From NCBI GenBank assembly GCA_001600635.1, contig BCKL01000001.1, positions 585,327 through 649,326 of the forward strand: a stretch of DNA of 64,000 nucleotides. The letters run 5' to 3'. The notes under the pieces were generated by a model that was given only the letters and a program-made list of their open reading frames with translations, was not told where the DNA came from and ran no database searches. The stretch is from Leucosporidium creatinivorum (Eukaryota; Basidiomycota; Microbotryomycetes; Leucosporidiales; Leucosporidiaceae). Numbering within the stretch: the first letter of the stretch is position 1; each line of letters opens with the position of its first letter. The translations under genes and the position numbers were made by a program. This document shows, piece after piece, positions 53,463 through 64,000 of this stretch.

Positions 53463-53942
53463 GTCTGCTGTTGTGTAGGATGAATGGGCTGGTGAGTGAA
53501 GATGTCCAAGCGGGAGCAAGAGAGCGAGAGACGAGCGCCGGCGAGCTCTCCCACATTCGTGGGTCTACCTACAGAACCGCGTGCTCCAGCGGGACTCCGA
53601 GCTTGCTGTGGAGCCCAATCTTCATCGATTTGGCTTGTCTCCGTAGAGATTTGCCCCGAGTCGCCTCGCTGCCCTCCCAAAGTTCAAGAAGCGGGGCGAT
53701 GTGTTGAGACTCGTGACTGCCTCCCGGAGCCCGGTAAAGCAGTGCAGTTGGCGGATATAGAACCGGTGATTCGGTCTTCACAAGCGAAGCCGCTAGTCAA
53801 GGCGAGAGAGCACCAGGAGACGAAAGAGCAGGAGGCCGGGCCGGGCTCGAATGCTCGGCGTTGAGCGGTTAAAAAGGGGGACGCTCTTCGCTTGCAGGGA
53901 GCTGCAGGTCAATTCATACGGAACTAGAAGCTGATCTTTGCT
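53463..53942. promoter_or_regulatory. promoter and leader of the sugar transporter
   Basis: The 480 bases between the transporter start and the mannosidase stop (both minus) hold the transporter promoter. No further gene is recognised. Confidence 0.35.
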
Positions 53943-56900
53943 CTATGTACTGTAGACCGGTGAATGCCACACTACAGGCCTTCTCAAGCTCGGCCTTACG
54001 GCACAACGCCATCGCCGAGATCTGCGACGAGCGAGACAGATGAGCAAGAATTCGCTCCTACGCAAAGTGAGAGAGGAACATACACCTCCAGGTGACCTTC
54101 GTATCCTTGTTGAGGCCCGAGACCGAGATAGTGCGCTCGTCGCCGGGGATGAGGTCGAGCGAGTTGTCCGAGAGCGCAACGTCGTCGGACAAGGAGAGTA
54201 TGAGGCCTTTGACGGGGCGAGCGACGCTGATGACGAGGGAGTTATCTTGCACATCGACCGAGAGAGCGACATCCGCTTCGCTAGGGAACTGGAGGAACTT
54301 GTAGCTGCGTAGGCGAGCATCGAGGAGATCAGCTCCGAAGGGCGGCGGACGAGAACGAGCTCGACCTACGGTTCGGGCCAGACTGCGAAGCGCGAGAGGA
54401 CCACCTCAGTATCAGGGTCCACCAGCTTGGCCGAGACGACGACTGCAGCCTCCGGACGAGCCTTGAACGTGGGCACCTCGAGCTTGGTCAACTCGGTGCT
54501 CTGGTTCGGCTCGATGGTGACGGTGTCCTGCTTGATGTAGATACGCTGACCAGACATGAGCTCAAACGCCTCAATGACGAGTAGAGCCTCCTTTGGTGCC
54601 AGAGTTGAGCTGCACGCCCACACGTCGACGTACGCCCTCTCGGTGTAGAGCGCCGAGTGCGGGTGAGCGAAAGTCTTCTCGGTGTAGCGCTTGACTCCGA
54701 CAGTCAACGGAGCCATCGACTGCTTGATGGCGTAGTACTGTAGTGCGAGATCGTCCTGGTCAGCAATGCTCGACAAGGGAAGCGGGACTTCAAGCCAAAG
54801 AGGGCAACAAGCTTACGGCTGGCTTAGGGCGCATGTAGTAGTCCACGATGGACCAGCTCGTGCACGGGTAGACGTCGTTCAACTGCCACACCAGAGCGCC
54901 CGCGGTGTACTCCTTTCCAGGGCCCTTGAAGTTGCGGCGCCAGAGTCGATACGCGGTCGACAGCACCTCGGCTTGAATGAGCTGAGAGGCGTAGACGCTG
55001 TCAAGAGGAGGTCAGCAAGCTGCTGGGCGAGCAGAGGAGTGCTTGGAGCTCACTAGTCCTCCATGGTGAAGCCGTGTCGGATGTTCTCGATGAGGTAGAG
55101 TTCTTGACGTCGCTCGCCGCCGTCCGCTGCGAAGAGGAGGCGAGTCAGCTGTAGCTCAAAGGCTCGGTGAAGGAAGCGAACGCTTGGGCAAGCTCACCCT
55201 TGTTGTGCGCCATCATCGTCTCCGACTGAGGGTGACGCTCAGCCGAGTTGCCGTCCAGCCAGTCGTCGATGGTGCGAATGTCGGGGAGTCCTTGCATGCC
55301 TGTGGCGTGGAGGGAGAAAGAGCGTCAAGTTTTGCACAGTTATCTCGAGGAGGGTGAACCAAAGGGAGGACTTTCAACTCACCAAACTCGCTCACAAAGC
55401 GACCGCCGAGCTGATCCCAATCTTGGTAACGCCGCTGTGCGCCATGCCACACCGACCACTGGTGGATATCGCCCACGGTAGGGTCGGCGGTGTCCTTGCC
55501 GCCCCACGGAGAGCCAGGGTGGTAGTAGACATCGGTGAGGGCGTGCACGACCTTGGGAAGGGTGCGCTCGTAGATCTCCCTCGCCGGGAAGTTCGTCTTT
55601 GACCAGTCGCCTGTGAGCGGAGAGTCAAGCTCAATCATGAGTGTAGAAAGCGAGCAAAGTAGCACTCACCGTCTCGGTCCTCGGGATCATATTCGAGGCC
55701 CATCTGCTCGGCGACCTGGTAATCCTCATTGTTGCCAGCGTACAGCGCGATGCAGGGATGAGAACGGATCCGACGAACGTTAGCCTCCGCCTCGCGACGA
55801 ACGCTTTCGACGAAAGCGGGATAGGCAGGGTAGGCGCCGCAGCCGAATGCGAAGTCTTGCCAGACGAGGATCCCGAGTTCGTCCTGCGACACGACAGGGA
55901 GTCGAGTCAGCTTTGGTCGCACAGTACATCGTTGGTTCGCGAAGCTGTAGCTGCCCTAAGCCGTGCAGGTGCGCCAATGAGCGGCGCCGAAGGAGGAGGC
56001 AGACTCACGGCGGTGTCGTAGAAATCATCGTGCTCGTAGTATCCGCCAGCCCACACTCGGATCATGTTTTGGTTACCGTCTACGAGCAGCTTGAGCCAGT
56101 CGTAGTAGCGCTGGCGAGTGGCGTTGGTCACGAACGAGTCGATCGGGATCCTGCGAAGAGATCGGTCAGCTTCAAGGTCGAAGGAAGTCGGCTGTGCACG
56201 CAGCAATTCGATCCACCAGCGAAAACAGGGACGTTGTTGACCTCAAAGAAGAAGGAGGTCCCCTCTTCGTCCTTGAGAGGATCTTGAACGACGCGAAGAC
56301 GACGAAAGCCGAACTTCTTGGAGACCGAGTGAACGACATTGCCATTCTGTTGCTCGCAGACGGTGAGTTTGAGGTGGAAAGAATAAGCGTGAGAGCGCTC
56401 ACCTTGTCCAGAAGATCCGCCTTGGCCGTGTACAAGGGCTGCTTGCCGAGGCCGACGCTCCACCAGAGCTCAAATTCGCCTGCCGCCAAAGTGAGCTTGC
56501 GTTTCTCGCCGTCCGCCACCGAAAGAAGATGATCTCCTTTGGGGTCGAAGATGGTGATGTTGATGGCGAGGTCGCTGGTGGTATCGACCTCGAAGTCGAG
56601 TGTAGCGGCGAGGTCCTCCGAGACTTTGGCAATTGTATGGCTGTTCGATGCATTTAGGAGGTCAGCGAGGTCTGCATGGCGGTCGATAGTTGACGGAGCG
56701 CGCCGTAGGAGGCGCGCGAGACTCACAAGTCAACGATGCGCGCCGAAAAAGTCTCGAGTCGGATCGGTCGCCAAGGGCCAGCCGTCATCAAGACGGGTCC
56801 CCAGTCCCAGCCGTCTGCTCGAGAAGAGATCAACTCAAGTCCAAGAGAACGGAGTGGTGAGCTTACAGTTGTAGCCCGCCTTGCGAACGAAGAGGCGAGA

Positions 56901-57595
56901 CGGATCGCCGTTCCACAGCGCCGAGTGCTTGCCTGGACCGAGATGCTTCTCCTCGAGGATCTTGCCGTGGATGAATGCCGACGCGAAGATGATGACGAGC
57001 TCATTTTGCGACTTGAGCTGCTCGGTAACGTTGACGCTGGCGAGAGGAGCGCGTTAATAGGTTTCGAAGCCGAACTCGGGAGCGCCGAACTCGACTAACC
57101 GAGCCGGCGTGAACATATTGTCCGACTCGAGGATCTTCTTGCCGTTTACTGTAGACGGTTTCAGTCAGCGAATGAACTGTGAGCGGCGCAGTAGAACAAC
57201 GACTCACGATAGACGGTTGCGAACGTGTCGAGCCCTTCGAAGACGAGCTCTGAGGTCTGCGCCGCGTTCAGCTCGGCAGCAAAGGACGTGCGATATATCC
57301 AATCCTCCTCTCCAATGCCTTGCCACAACTTCCATGCAGTAGAGGGCGATTCAGCTAGCATACATCGACTCGAAAGCGCTCGCACGCTCACCTCCTCGTT
57401 ACGACCTTTGAAGGGGTGCGGTAGGTCGTCAGAGCTCGCGAGTATTTCCACCTGCACTTGAGAGGGCATTTGAGAGCAAGTCGTCCATTTGCCGTCGCCT
57501 GAAGCGGCCAGCACGTCGTCCGGCGAGGAGAGGGCTTTGAGAGGAGACTGTCGCCATTCCCAGTCGTGAGGGGAGTCCAAGTGGATCGTATGCAT
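53943..57595 (-). CDS. GH2 beta-mannosidase, intracellular (MndB-like)
   Basis: It removes beta-1,4-mannose from the non-reducing end of manno-oligosaccharides. The start is MHTIHLDSPHDWEWRQSPLK, with no signal peptide. The sugar-binding domain includes LWQGIGEEDWIYRTSF then LVFEGLDTFATVYVNGKKIL, and the typical AGYNYGWDWGPVLMTAGPW then RPIRLE. The Ig-like domain follows (LDFEVDTTSDLAINITIFDP). The barrel has NVPVFAGGSNWIPIDSF, RVWAGGYYEHDDFYD and ILVWQDFAFGCGAYP. The acid/base glutamate is in CIALYAGNNEDYQ and the nucleophile in RFVSEFGMQGLPD. ALVWQLNDVYPCTSWSIVDY closes the active site. Length and order fit mannosidase B. The last exon (about 53943-54000) is uncertain: the splice after TKVTW leads into a basic tail. 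The gene has about a dozen short introns. It is read divergently from the GH1 gene. Confidence 0.9.
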
Positions 57596-57836
57596 CTTGC
57601 AGCACGACGCGAGATGAGGTGGTCGAGTTGTAGCCGAGTGAAGCGCGAGAGCCAGAACGGCAAGTCACGCCGTCCCCACCTTAGCCGGGACTCCGGTCGG
57701 TGCACAGCAAGACGGATCGATGCTCGGTATAGCTCAGTAAGCTCATCAAGACCGCGTGGTAGGCGACTAGTGAAAGTCACCGAGGTGCCGAAGTGGGCTT
57801 TCTTCGCCCTTTCCTCGCTCTCTCCCTCACTCAAGC
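57596..57836. promoter_or_regulatory. 240-bp divergent promoter, GH2 / GH1
   Basis: The beta-mannosidase (minus) and beta-glucosidase (plus) start 241 bases apart and so share one promoter region. This supports common regulation of the two hydrolases. No specific operator could be named. Confidence 0.5.
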
Positions 57837-60030
57837 ATGTTCTGCAGCACAATGACTTCCACTCCGTTCATCCATGGTTTTGCTTACGCCAGCTATCAAG
57901 GTGAACGCTCAGCCCTTGCCTTCGCCTTACTCCGAGCTGACTTTCGGCGCTGCAGTCGAAGGTTCGGTCAACGTTGACGGGCGTGGACCTTCCGTCTGGG
58001 ATGACATGTGTACTCGCCCAGGTGCGATTATCGACGGGACGGACGGGGGCGAGGCGACGGACTCTTACGTTCGCTACAAGGAAGATGTCGCGCTGATGAA
58101 GCAGCTCGGCGCCACGACTCACCGTAAGTAGTCCTTACCGTGCTCTACAGGGTGTAGCGATTGATCTGAACCATTCTCTGTGCAGGCTTCAGCCTCTCGT
58201 GGAGTCGCATCATTCCGCTCGGCGGCGCGGACGACCCGGTCAACCCTCTCGGCGTTCAGGTGAGCTGCTCGAGCTGAAGTTCTCGGCTATCATTGACCCT
58301 CCGGGGTCTCAAGTTCTACAACAACTTCATCGACGAGCTCCTCGCCAACGGCATCGAGCCAATGGTCACCCTCTTGTGAGCAAATTACGAGACGCCGAAC
58401 TTCGGCGAAAGCTGATATGCGCCCCTCAGCCACTGGGATTTGCCCTCGGCTCTTCAGGCTCGCTACAAGGGCTGGCTGGACCAGCAACAAGCTACTCGCG
58501 ACTTTGTCAACTTCGCTCGAGTCGCCTTCGAGGCTTTCGGCGACAGGGTCAAGCACTGGATCACCCTCAACGAGCCTTTCTGCACCTCGATCCTCGGCCA
58601 CTCGCTCGGCATCCATGCTCCTGGACGTAGCTCCGACCGCTCCAAGTCACCCGAAGGCGACTCGACGACCGAGCCCTGGATCGTTGGCCACTCTTTGCTC
58701 GTCGCGCATGCTTCGGCGGTGGATCTCTATCGTCGCGACTTCGCAGCCAGGGCACCTGGAGGGAAGGGAGAGATCGGTATCTCGCTCAACGGTGATTGGT
58801 GCGAGCCTTGGGATGATTCGGAGGAGAGTGAGTCTTGGCTGCTCGCCTCGGTGTTGCCTCACTCACTGACTGACACTTCCTCTCGCAGACATCGCGGCTG
58901 CTCAGCGAGCTCAAGAGTTCTGGGTTGGATGGTTCGCCGATCCCATTTACCTCACGGGCGACTACCCCGCTTGCATGCGGGAGCAGCTCGGCGACCGCCT
59001 TCCCACCTTCTCGGCGGATGAACAGAAGCTCGTCCTCGGCTCTAGCGACTTCTACGGCATGAAGCGAGTCGCTGAAGCTGCACTTGATTCGAGCTCGGCT
59101 GACTCTTTCTGTCGACAGCCACTACACCACCAACTTGGTGAAGAACCAGTCTGGTCCCGCCGCCGCCGACGATTACCAAGTTCGCCGAGCCCACTTTCCG
59201 TTCATACGCACTCGCTGACTCCACCTTCGTCACAGGGAAATGTCGAATACACTACGGTCGGTCCTAACGGCAACCCTCCCGCTCTCGGCTACCAGTCCGA
59301 ATGCGACTGGCTCCAGACCGGTGAGTGTCTGACGTGCGCCGAACCAGATTGTTGAGCTGAGTTGGTCTCGCACAGTCTCTTGGGGCTTCCGCAAGCTGCT
59401 CGTGTGGATCTATAAGCGTTACGGCGTCCCCATCATCGTCACCGAGTACGGACCTCCTCTCAGCTTCAAGTCTCATCCCTCGGCGAGCTCGGCGCTGACC
59501 TTGCCATCCTTTTCCCTTACACCAGGAATGGCATGCCTGTCAAGGGAGAAGCAGACCTTCCTATTGATCAGGCTCTCAACGATGGACCTCGCGTCGACTA
59601 CTTTAAGGGCTATCTCGAGAACCTCGAGTTGGCGATGAAGGAGGATGAGGTCGCCATTCGCGGCTACATGGCTTGGAGGTAAGTCTGAGGCCTGTATCGG
59701 CGTCTGAGGAAGACTCACTGATCCTGCTTACACTTTCGAAGCCTCTTGGACAATTTTGAGTGAGCTGCGATGACCTCGGCGATGTCTCGGCGGAGAGTCA
59801 AGTTGACCCCATCGCTTCTCGCAGGTGGGCTGAGGGCTACGGTCCCCGCTTCGGCGTCGTCTACGTCAACTACAAGACTCAGAAGAGGTATGGTATACCT
59901 AGCCCTCGTCGCCTCCAGCTTCAGTCTCAGACGCTGACCCGCCCCTCTCAACAGGACTCCCAAGAACTCGGCTCGCTTTATCAAGCAGTGGTTCGAGGAG
60001 AAGGAGGAGACGCTCAAGCAAAAGCAGTAG
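57837..60030 (+). CDS. GH1 beta-glucosidase, intracellular
   Basis: It hydrolyses cellobiose and other beta-glucosides. The start is [20 protein letters not shown] (a second Met at 57852 is equally good). After the first intron comes [18 protein letters not shown], the strongly conserved GH1 opening. Later segments are [46 protein letters not shown] and WITLNEPFC with the acid/base Glu. FYGMNHYTTN then relies on an intron with a GC donor (59064) and a CAG acceptor (59118). The nucleophile motif is assembled across an intron: VTE is split after GA near 59440, and the acceptor at about 59524 restores [29 protein letters not shown] and [13 protein letters not shown] end the fold, and the stop follows KEETLKQKQ. 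There is no signal peptide, so the enzyme acts on imported sugars. Confidence 0.9.
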
Positions 60031-60145
60031 ATCTCGTTATGTTCCTCAGCAATCATCAGTCAATCAGTACCTTTACAAGTCGATCCCTCGAGCGAGCTAC
60101 AACACGAATCCTACTCCCTCCTGCCTCTCTGCTCCGCTGAGCTCC

Positions 60146-62319
60146 CTAGAACGACGCCGACTCGTTCTCGATAGCGGAGAAGTACCTGCGAACATAATCC
60201 GTCATCAGCGAAAGAGCGAAGCACAAGTACCGAAAGGCAAGCTCACCGAATAGTCTCCTCAATGCCCGCCTCAATCGAGTAAGTCGGCTTCCACCCAAAC
60301 ACCTCCCTCGCCCTCGTCGTATCCGGCCTTCTCCTCGGCGGATCATCCACCACCGCCTCGACATACACAATCTCACTTCTCCTTCCCCTCGGCCTCTCCA
60401 ACCCGGCGAGGACGAGCTTATCCTCCTGCTCCTCCTCCTCGGATGCCTCCCCATCATCACTAGCGACGGAGAGAGCAATCTCCCCGCGATCGCGCATTTC
60501 TTCGACCTTGTCGCGGATCAGGGTGGCCCATTCGGCGACGGTCGCTTCGTCTTCGGTGCCGATGTTGACGGGGTCGGTGTATGAGGAGGACATGAGCTTG
60601 ATGAGGCCGGTGACGAGGTCGTGTACGAACTGTGGTGGAGTGGAGAGGGTGAGGTGAGGGGTGAGGTGCGAGTAAGGGGAGAAGGTAGGAGGAGGATGTC
60701 AGCGAGGGGGGGTGTCGAAGGCGACAAGACGACCCACCATCAGCGAACGAGTTGCAGTGCCGTCTCCGTAGATTTGGAGATCCTCTCCGCGTAGAGCAGC
60801 GACGATGAAGTTAGACACGAGCCTTCCATCGCTCGAGTTCATCCTCGGTCCGTAGCCTGCAGCGGAACAAAGTCAGCACAGCCTTCCTCGTCGAGCTCTA
60901 AGATCACTCGCAATTAAAGATCCTCGCCACCCTGACATCGACGTTATCCTGCCGATGGTAGCCGTAGGTCAACGCCTCGGCGACCCTCTTGCCCTCGTCG
61001 TAGCAAGCTCGAGGGCCGACGCAATTGACGTTGCCCCAGTATGTCTCCTTCTGAGGATGCTCCTCGGGCGAGCCGTAGATCTCTGTTCGACGAGACAAGG
61101 TCAGCTCATTGAAGCAGAGCAGTAGGAGAGGGAAAGCAGCCCACCGGAGGTGCTCGAGAGGAGGAAGCGAGCCTTGACGCGCTTGGCGAGGCCGAGCATA
61201 TTCATCGTGCCCATGAAGTTGGTTTTGAGCGTCTTTACGGCGTTGTGTTGGTAGCTGTGAGCGAACGTAGAGAGTAAGCGCGGCTCAACTGGGGAAGCAC
61301 CGAGCACTCGACTCACGCTTTCGGCGAAGCTGGGCAGGCGAGGTGGTAGATCTGGATCAAGGAGGGGCTGACTTAGCGCCATGTCGCGTAACTTTGAGAG
61401 GCAGCAGACGCACCTGGTCGACCTCAACCATGAAAGTCTCGACGACGTCGGCGCGAACCAGCTCGAAGTTAGGGTGACCGCTGTGAGGAAGAGTCAGCGA
61501 TCTCGAACTCTCTACTATGAATTCGTGGTGCTAGAGACGTACACTGCAAGTAGAAAGAGAGGTCAGCTCGATCCAGCGAGGTCAGCGAGCGCCGAGACTC
61601 ACCCCAATGCGAAATGGAGAGCTTGGATCCAGAGAAGAAGTTGTCGAGCACTACAACATCGTGTCCCATGCACATCAGACGATCTCTGCAAGCGAAGGAT
61701 CAGCCTCCAGAGCTACGGACCCGCGCTCGGCCACTCCACTCACACCAAATGACTGCCGACGAAGCCCGCTCCTCCCGTTACAAGGATCCGCTTCCTATCC
61801 TTGACAGCTAAGCGCTTTACTGGAGGAAAGGTCTGCCTAGACGAGTGGACTACACTCCGAGGCCAAGCAGCGAATTCGGACACCGCCGAGTCGGAGGAGC
61901 GGGAGCGGGCGTGTGCCAAGCTGACCGACTGGTGATGCTGTAGGACATGCTCGTGCTGAGCTGGGGTAGTAGGCCGAGATGAAGGGGGTGTACCGCCGCT
62001 GGTAGGGTTGCTGAGGTAGAGCGATTGTAGCTGGTTGAACGAGGCGAGGCGCGGATTAGCCGTGAGCGAGCTAACAGGCGGCAGAAGCTGTAGGAGAGCA
62101 GGTACACACCAAGTCGATGGGTACATCTCCCACTTTGGTCATGGGAATGCCATCGCGGTCGAGCGTGAGGGAGCGAGACGAGTTGGAAGCGAGCGACAGC
62201 TCTGAGGGCTTCTTCTTTGGTCGCCGAGCTGGCGGAGCGAGGTGTACGAGATGCGAAACTTGATCTGTAGGTGATTCGTCCAGCGGAGGCAGCAATGGCG
62301 GCGAATCACGAGACGACAT
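60146..62319 (-). CDS. UXS1: UDP-glucuronate decarboxylase (UDP-xylose synthase)
   Basis: It converts UDP-glucuronate to UDP-xylose with bound NAD, supplying xylose for capsule, wall or glycolipid glycans. The N-terminus [19 protein letters not shown] is disordered with no membrane helix, as expected for a cytosolic fungal Uxs1. The Rossmann fold begins [19 protein letters not shown] (GxxGxxG). [35 protein letters not shown] and [20 protein letters not shown] follow. The catalytic motifs are the serine-containing [20 protein letters not shown] and the Y-xxx-K of [22 protein letters not shown] and [16 protein letters not shown] are also diagnostic. Many short introns split the gene. It ends [13 protein letters not shown]. 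Its link to the neighbouring sugar cluster is positional only. Confidence 0.92.
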
Positions 62320-62396
62320 GGCGGCGAAAGGCTAAGAGCTGGAATCGCCTACTCGGGCTTGTGCTCCGCTCATTCACACGACTTTGAACTTTAGAC
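62320..62396. promoter_or_regulatory. 77-bp divergent promoter, UXS1 / eIF3j
   Basis: Only 77 bases separate the two start codons; the promoters must overlap or extend into the genes. Confidence 0.4.
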
Positions 62397-63497
62397 ATGT
62401 CTGACTGGGGTGAGTGATCTGTGAGCTTACTATCGTCTTGCAGAGCTGACCCTGATGCCCTACAGACGCTTCCTCCGGTGACGAAGCCGCTGCTCCTGCT
62501 GCTCCTGCTGTTTCGGCTCCCAAGGTGATCAAGAAGAGCAAATACGCCGACGAGGATGCTAGTGATGATGATGTGAAGGTGAGATATATTCTACTGGCTT
62601 GCGCTCTACGCCAGCTAACGCTCTGTACCTTTCCAGGACGACTGGGATGCCTCAGACGACGAGGAGGAGCTCGCAAAGAAGGCGGCGGCGGCCAAGCCTG
62701 CCGGACCAGCACCACCAGTGCGCGCCAAGGGTATCACCAAGCAGAAGATTGCCGAGAAGGAGGCTGCTGAGCGTGCAGCGGCCGAGGCGAGGGCAACCAG
62801 GGTGAGCTACAGCTTCCCTACGCCCTTTGTCTTTTTCGAGACGCGAAGCCGTACAGCTCGCTGATTCACCTACATGGCTCTGCTATCATCGCGCTCGCAG
62901 GCTCAGGAGGATAACGACCCCATGCTTCGCAAGCAACGCGAGAAGGACGCCATCCTCAAGTCCGACCTCGACAACGCTACTTCGCTCTTCGGCGGCGCTT
63001 CCGTTTCCGGTGAGCCTGCTCTGCCGTCGAGCTACAAGCATGTCTAGAGCTCATGTCATTTCGCTTCATAGACGAGGACCCATTCACCCAGCGTTGTTCC
63101 GTCATTGAGGACTTTACAGCGCTCTCCGCAACCATCTCCGAACGTCTCATCGCCAAGCACGGAGACCACCCTCTCTACGCCAAATTCGTCGAGCAGCTCG
63201 TTCGGGACGTATGCGGACCTCTCAAGGACAACGAGACCCGCAAGGCCGCTTCGGGACTCACCACCCTCGCCAACGAGAAGCAGAAGGCGGCTAAGGAGGC
63301 GACCTCCAAGAAGAAGAAGCCTGGAAAGCCTGCTCTTGGGGCCACCAAGAGTCTCGGTGCTGGGCGGGCGGATATGGGCGCGTATGACGAGGTCCTCGAT
63401 GATTCAGGTGATTACGACGATTTCGTGAGTCCTGCTTTCTCCTCTCGGTCGAGACATGAAGGTCGGCGCTGACTTCTCCGCCTCGTTGCAGATGTAA
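62397..63497 (+). CDS. HCR1: translation initiation factor eIF3 subunit j
   Basis: eIF3j binds the 40S decoding centre and helps start-codon selection and ribosome recycling. Exon 1 is short: ATG TCT GAC TGG G, splicing to give MSDWDASSGDE. The N-terminus is acidic with a second W-acidic motif (DDWDASDDEEELAKKAA), the region that binds eIF3b. KGITKQKIAEKEA then leads into the helical core: DNDPMLRKQREKDAIL, DLDNATSLFGGASV, then EDFTALSATISERLIAKHGD and YAKFVEQLVRDVCGPLKDNE. A Lys-rich stretch (KEATSKKKKPGKPAL) follows. The C-terminus DDSGDYDDF is completed by a final exon holding only M and the stop (after the acceptor at about 63491). Confidence 0.88.
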
Positions 63498-63901
63498 CGC
63501 TCTCTTCCCTGTCAATACCTCTTTCGTTCCCAGCCCTGGTGGTCTTCACTAGTGCTCTGTCTTACCCCCCATCGCAATACAGCTTCGGCCTTTGCCTAGA
63601 GCATCCTTTTCGGCCGAATCGCTTTGGCGAGCGGGTCGCTCACGCTTCTCAATGAGGGAGGCTTCGGGCGAGCGTTCACTGCAGCTGTGAAGTGCTTTAG
63701 CCTTTGGTTCCGAGGCCCAAGCCGAGCTGGAGGCGAATTGAGAAGGGGGGTCGCGCGGCTCGGCGCTCGGCGTTGCTTCGCTTGGCTTGCTCTCTCTCCT
63801 ACAGCTCTCGGTCGCAGCAGTGTATCCCGACGACACTCCAGATTTCACCTATTAACCTTGAACTCCAACTCCAAGCACCTAACCCAACACATTCCCTCTA
63901 A
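63498..63901. other. convergent 3' region, no gene seen
   Basis: About 400 bases between the eIF3j stop and the stop of the last, incomplete gene on minus. An open frame on plus (63624-63905) has no family signature. Probably only 3' untranslated sequence. Confidence 0.35.
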
Positions 63902-63997
63902 CTAACACCTCGGCGCCTTCACATCCCGTCCCAGACTCCACTGCAACGAGTCTCGCTCCACCACGCCCGTCGCCGAATCAATCCCAACGCTCCTCTC
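63902..63997 (-). CDS. last exon of an unidentified gene, runs off the window
   Basis: On minus, the frame ending at a TAG at 63902-63904 reads ERSVGIDSATGVVERDSLQW then SLGRDVKAPRC. It is open from the stop up to 63997 and preceded by TAG, which fits a splice acceptor at the window edge. The residues look protein-like but I cannot name the family. Confidence 0.4.
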   Translation of the reverse strand, partial: ERSVGIDSATGVVERDSLQWSLGRDVKAPRC

Positions 63998-64000
63998 CTA

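Noticed and set aside
59438-59475. Apparent VTEYG variant of the GH1 nucleophile motif
   Set aside because: Removing an intron with donor GTACGG and acceptor ACACCAG restores VTENG and the conserved sequence after it.
60031-60145. Additional exon between GH1 and UXS1
   Set aside because: Only 115 bases between convergent stops, with no frame of coding character.
1-64000. tRNA, rRNA or CRISPR features
   Set aside because: GTTCGAA-type patches were looked at (for example near 5590 and 32495) but lie in coding exons or lack a cloverleaf; no regularly spaced repeats were found.

Overview
The window is nuclear DNA from a basidiomycete fungus, most likely a Pucciniomycotina yeast of the Microbotryomycetes type (Rhodotorula/Leucosporidium-like). 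The lineage is inferred from style and not from a search. The DNA is GC-rich and gene-dense, with genes on both strands. Most genes are cut by short introns (about 50-100 nt) with GTGAGT-like donors and CTGAC branch sites. Many products are fungus-specific: a Zn2Cys6 activator, a Pho81-type SPX protein, shugoshin, an Mcp1-like membrane protein and an F-box-like family. I saw no rRNA, tRNA, CRISPR array or intact transposon.

Layout. 0.1-7.7 kb: a Zn2Cys6 transcription factor and a PHO81-like phosphate regulator, both minus. 8.4-29.2 kb: a region rearranged by an F-box-like gene family. Copy C (8.4-9.6 kb, minus) is followed by a macro-domain protein and SNU13. A tandem pair A-B follows on plus (14.0-17.3 kb). 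After it come a RAP1-like protein with three Myb modules, shugoshin and an Mcp1-like protein. The same pair then recurs as an inverted copy, B' and A', on minus (25.1-28.3 kb). A and A' are both broken, by different lesions. 29.2-29.7 kb holds a deleted fragment of the sugar transporter found intact at 50.5-53.5 kb. 29.9-46 kb: an arrestin-fold protein, a C2-domain (Inn1/Fic1-like) protein, RNA polymerase I subunit RPA34, an acidic unknown, two more F-box-like genes and an unknown. 46.2-50.1 kb: REV1.

50.5-60.0 kb is a compact sugar-utilisation cluster: an MFS sugar transporter, an intracellular GH2 beta-mannosidase, and a GH1 beta-glucosidase read divergently from the mannosidase. None has a visible secretion signal. 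I infer uptake of short beta-linked oligosaccharides followed by hydrolysis inside the cell. UDP-xylose synthase (UXS1), eIF3j and the last exon of an unidentified gene complete the window.

The two most notable things are (1) the inverted segmental duplication with independent decay, a mosaic copy and a hitch-hiking SNU13 3' flank, and (2) the transporter/GH2/GH1 cluster, whose transporter has an 8-nt micro-exon followed by an intron with no AG acceptor at the expected place.
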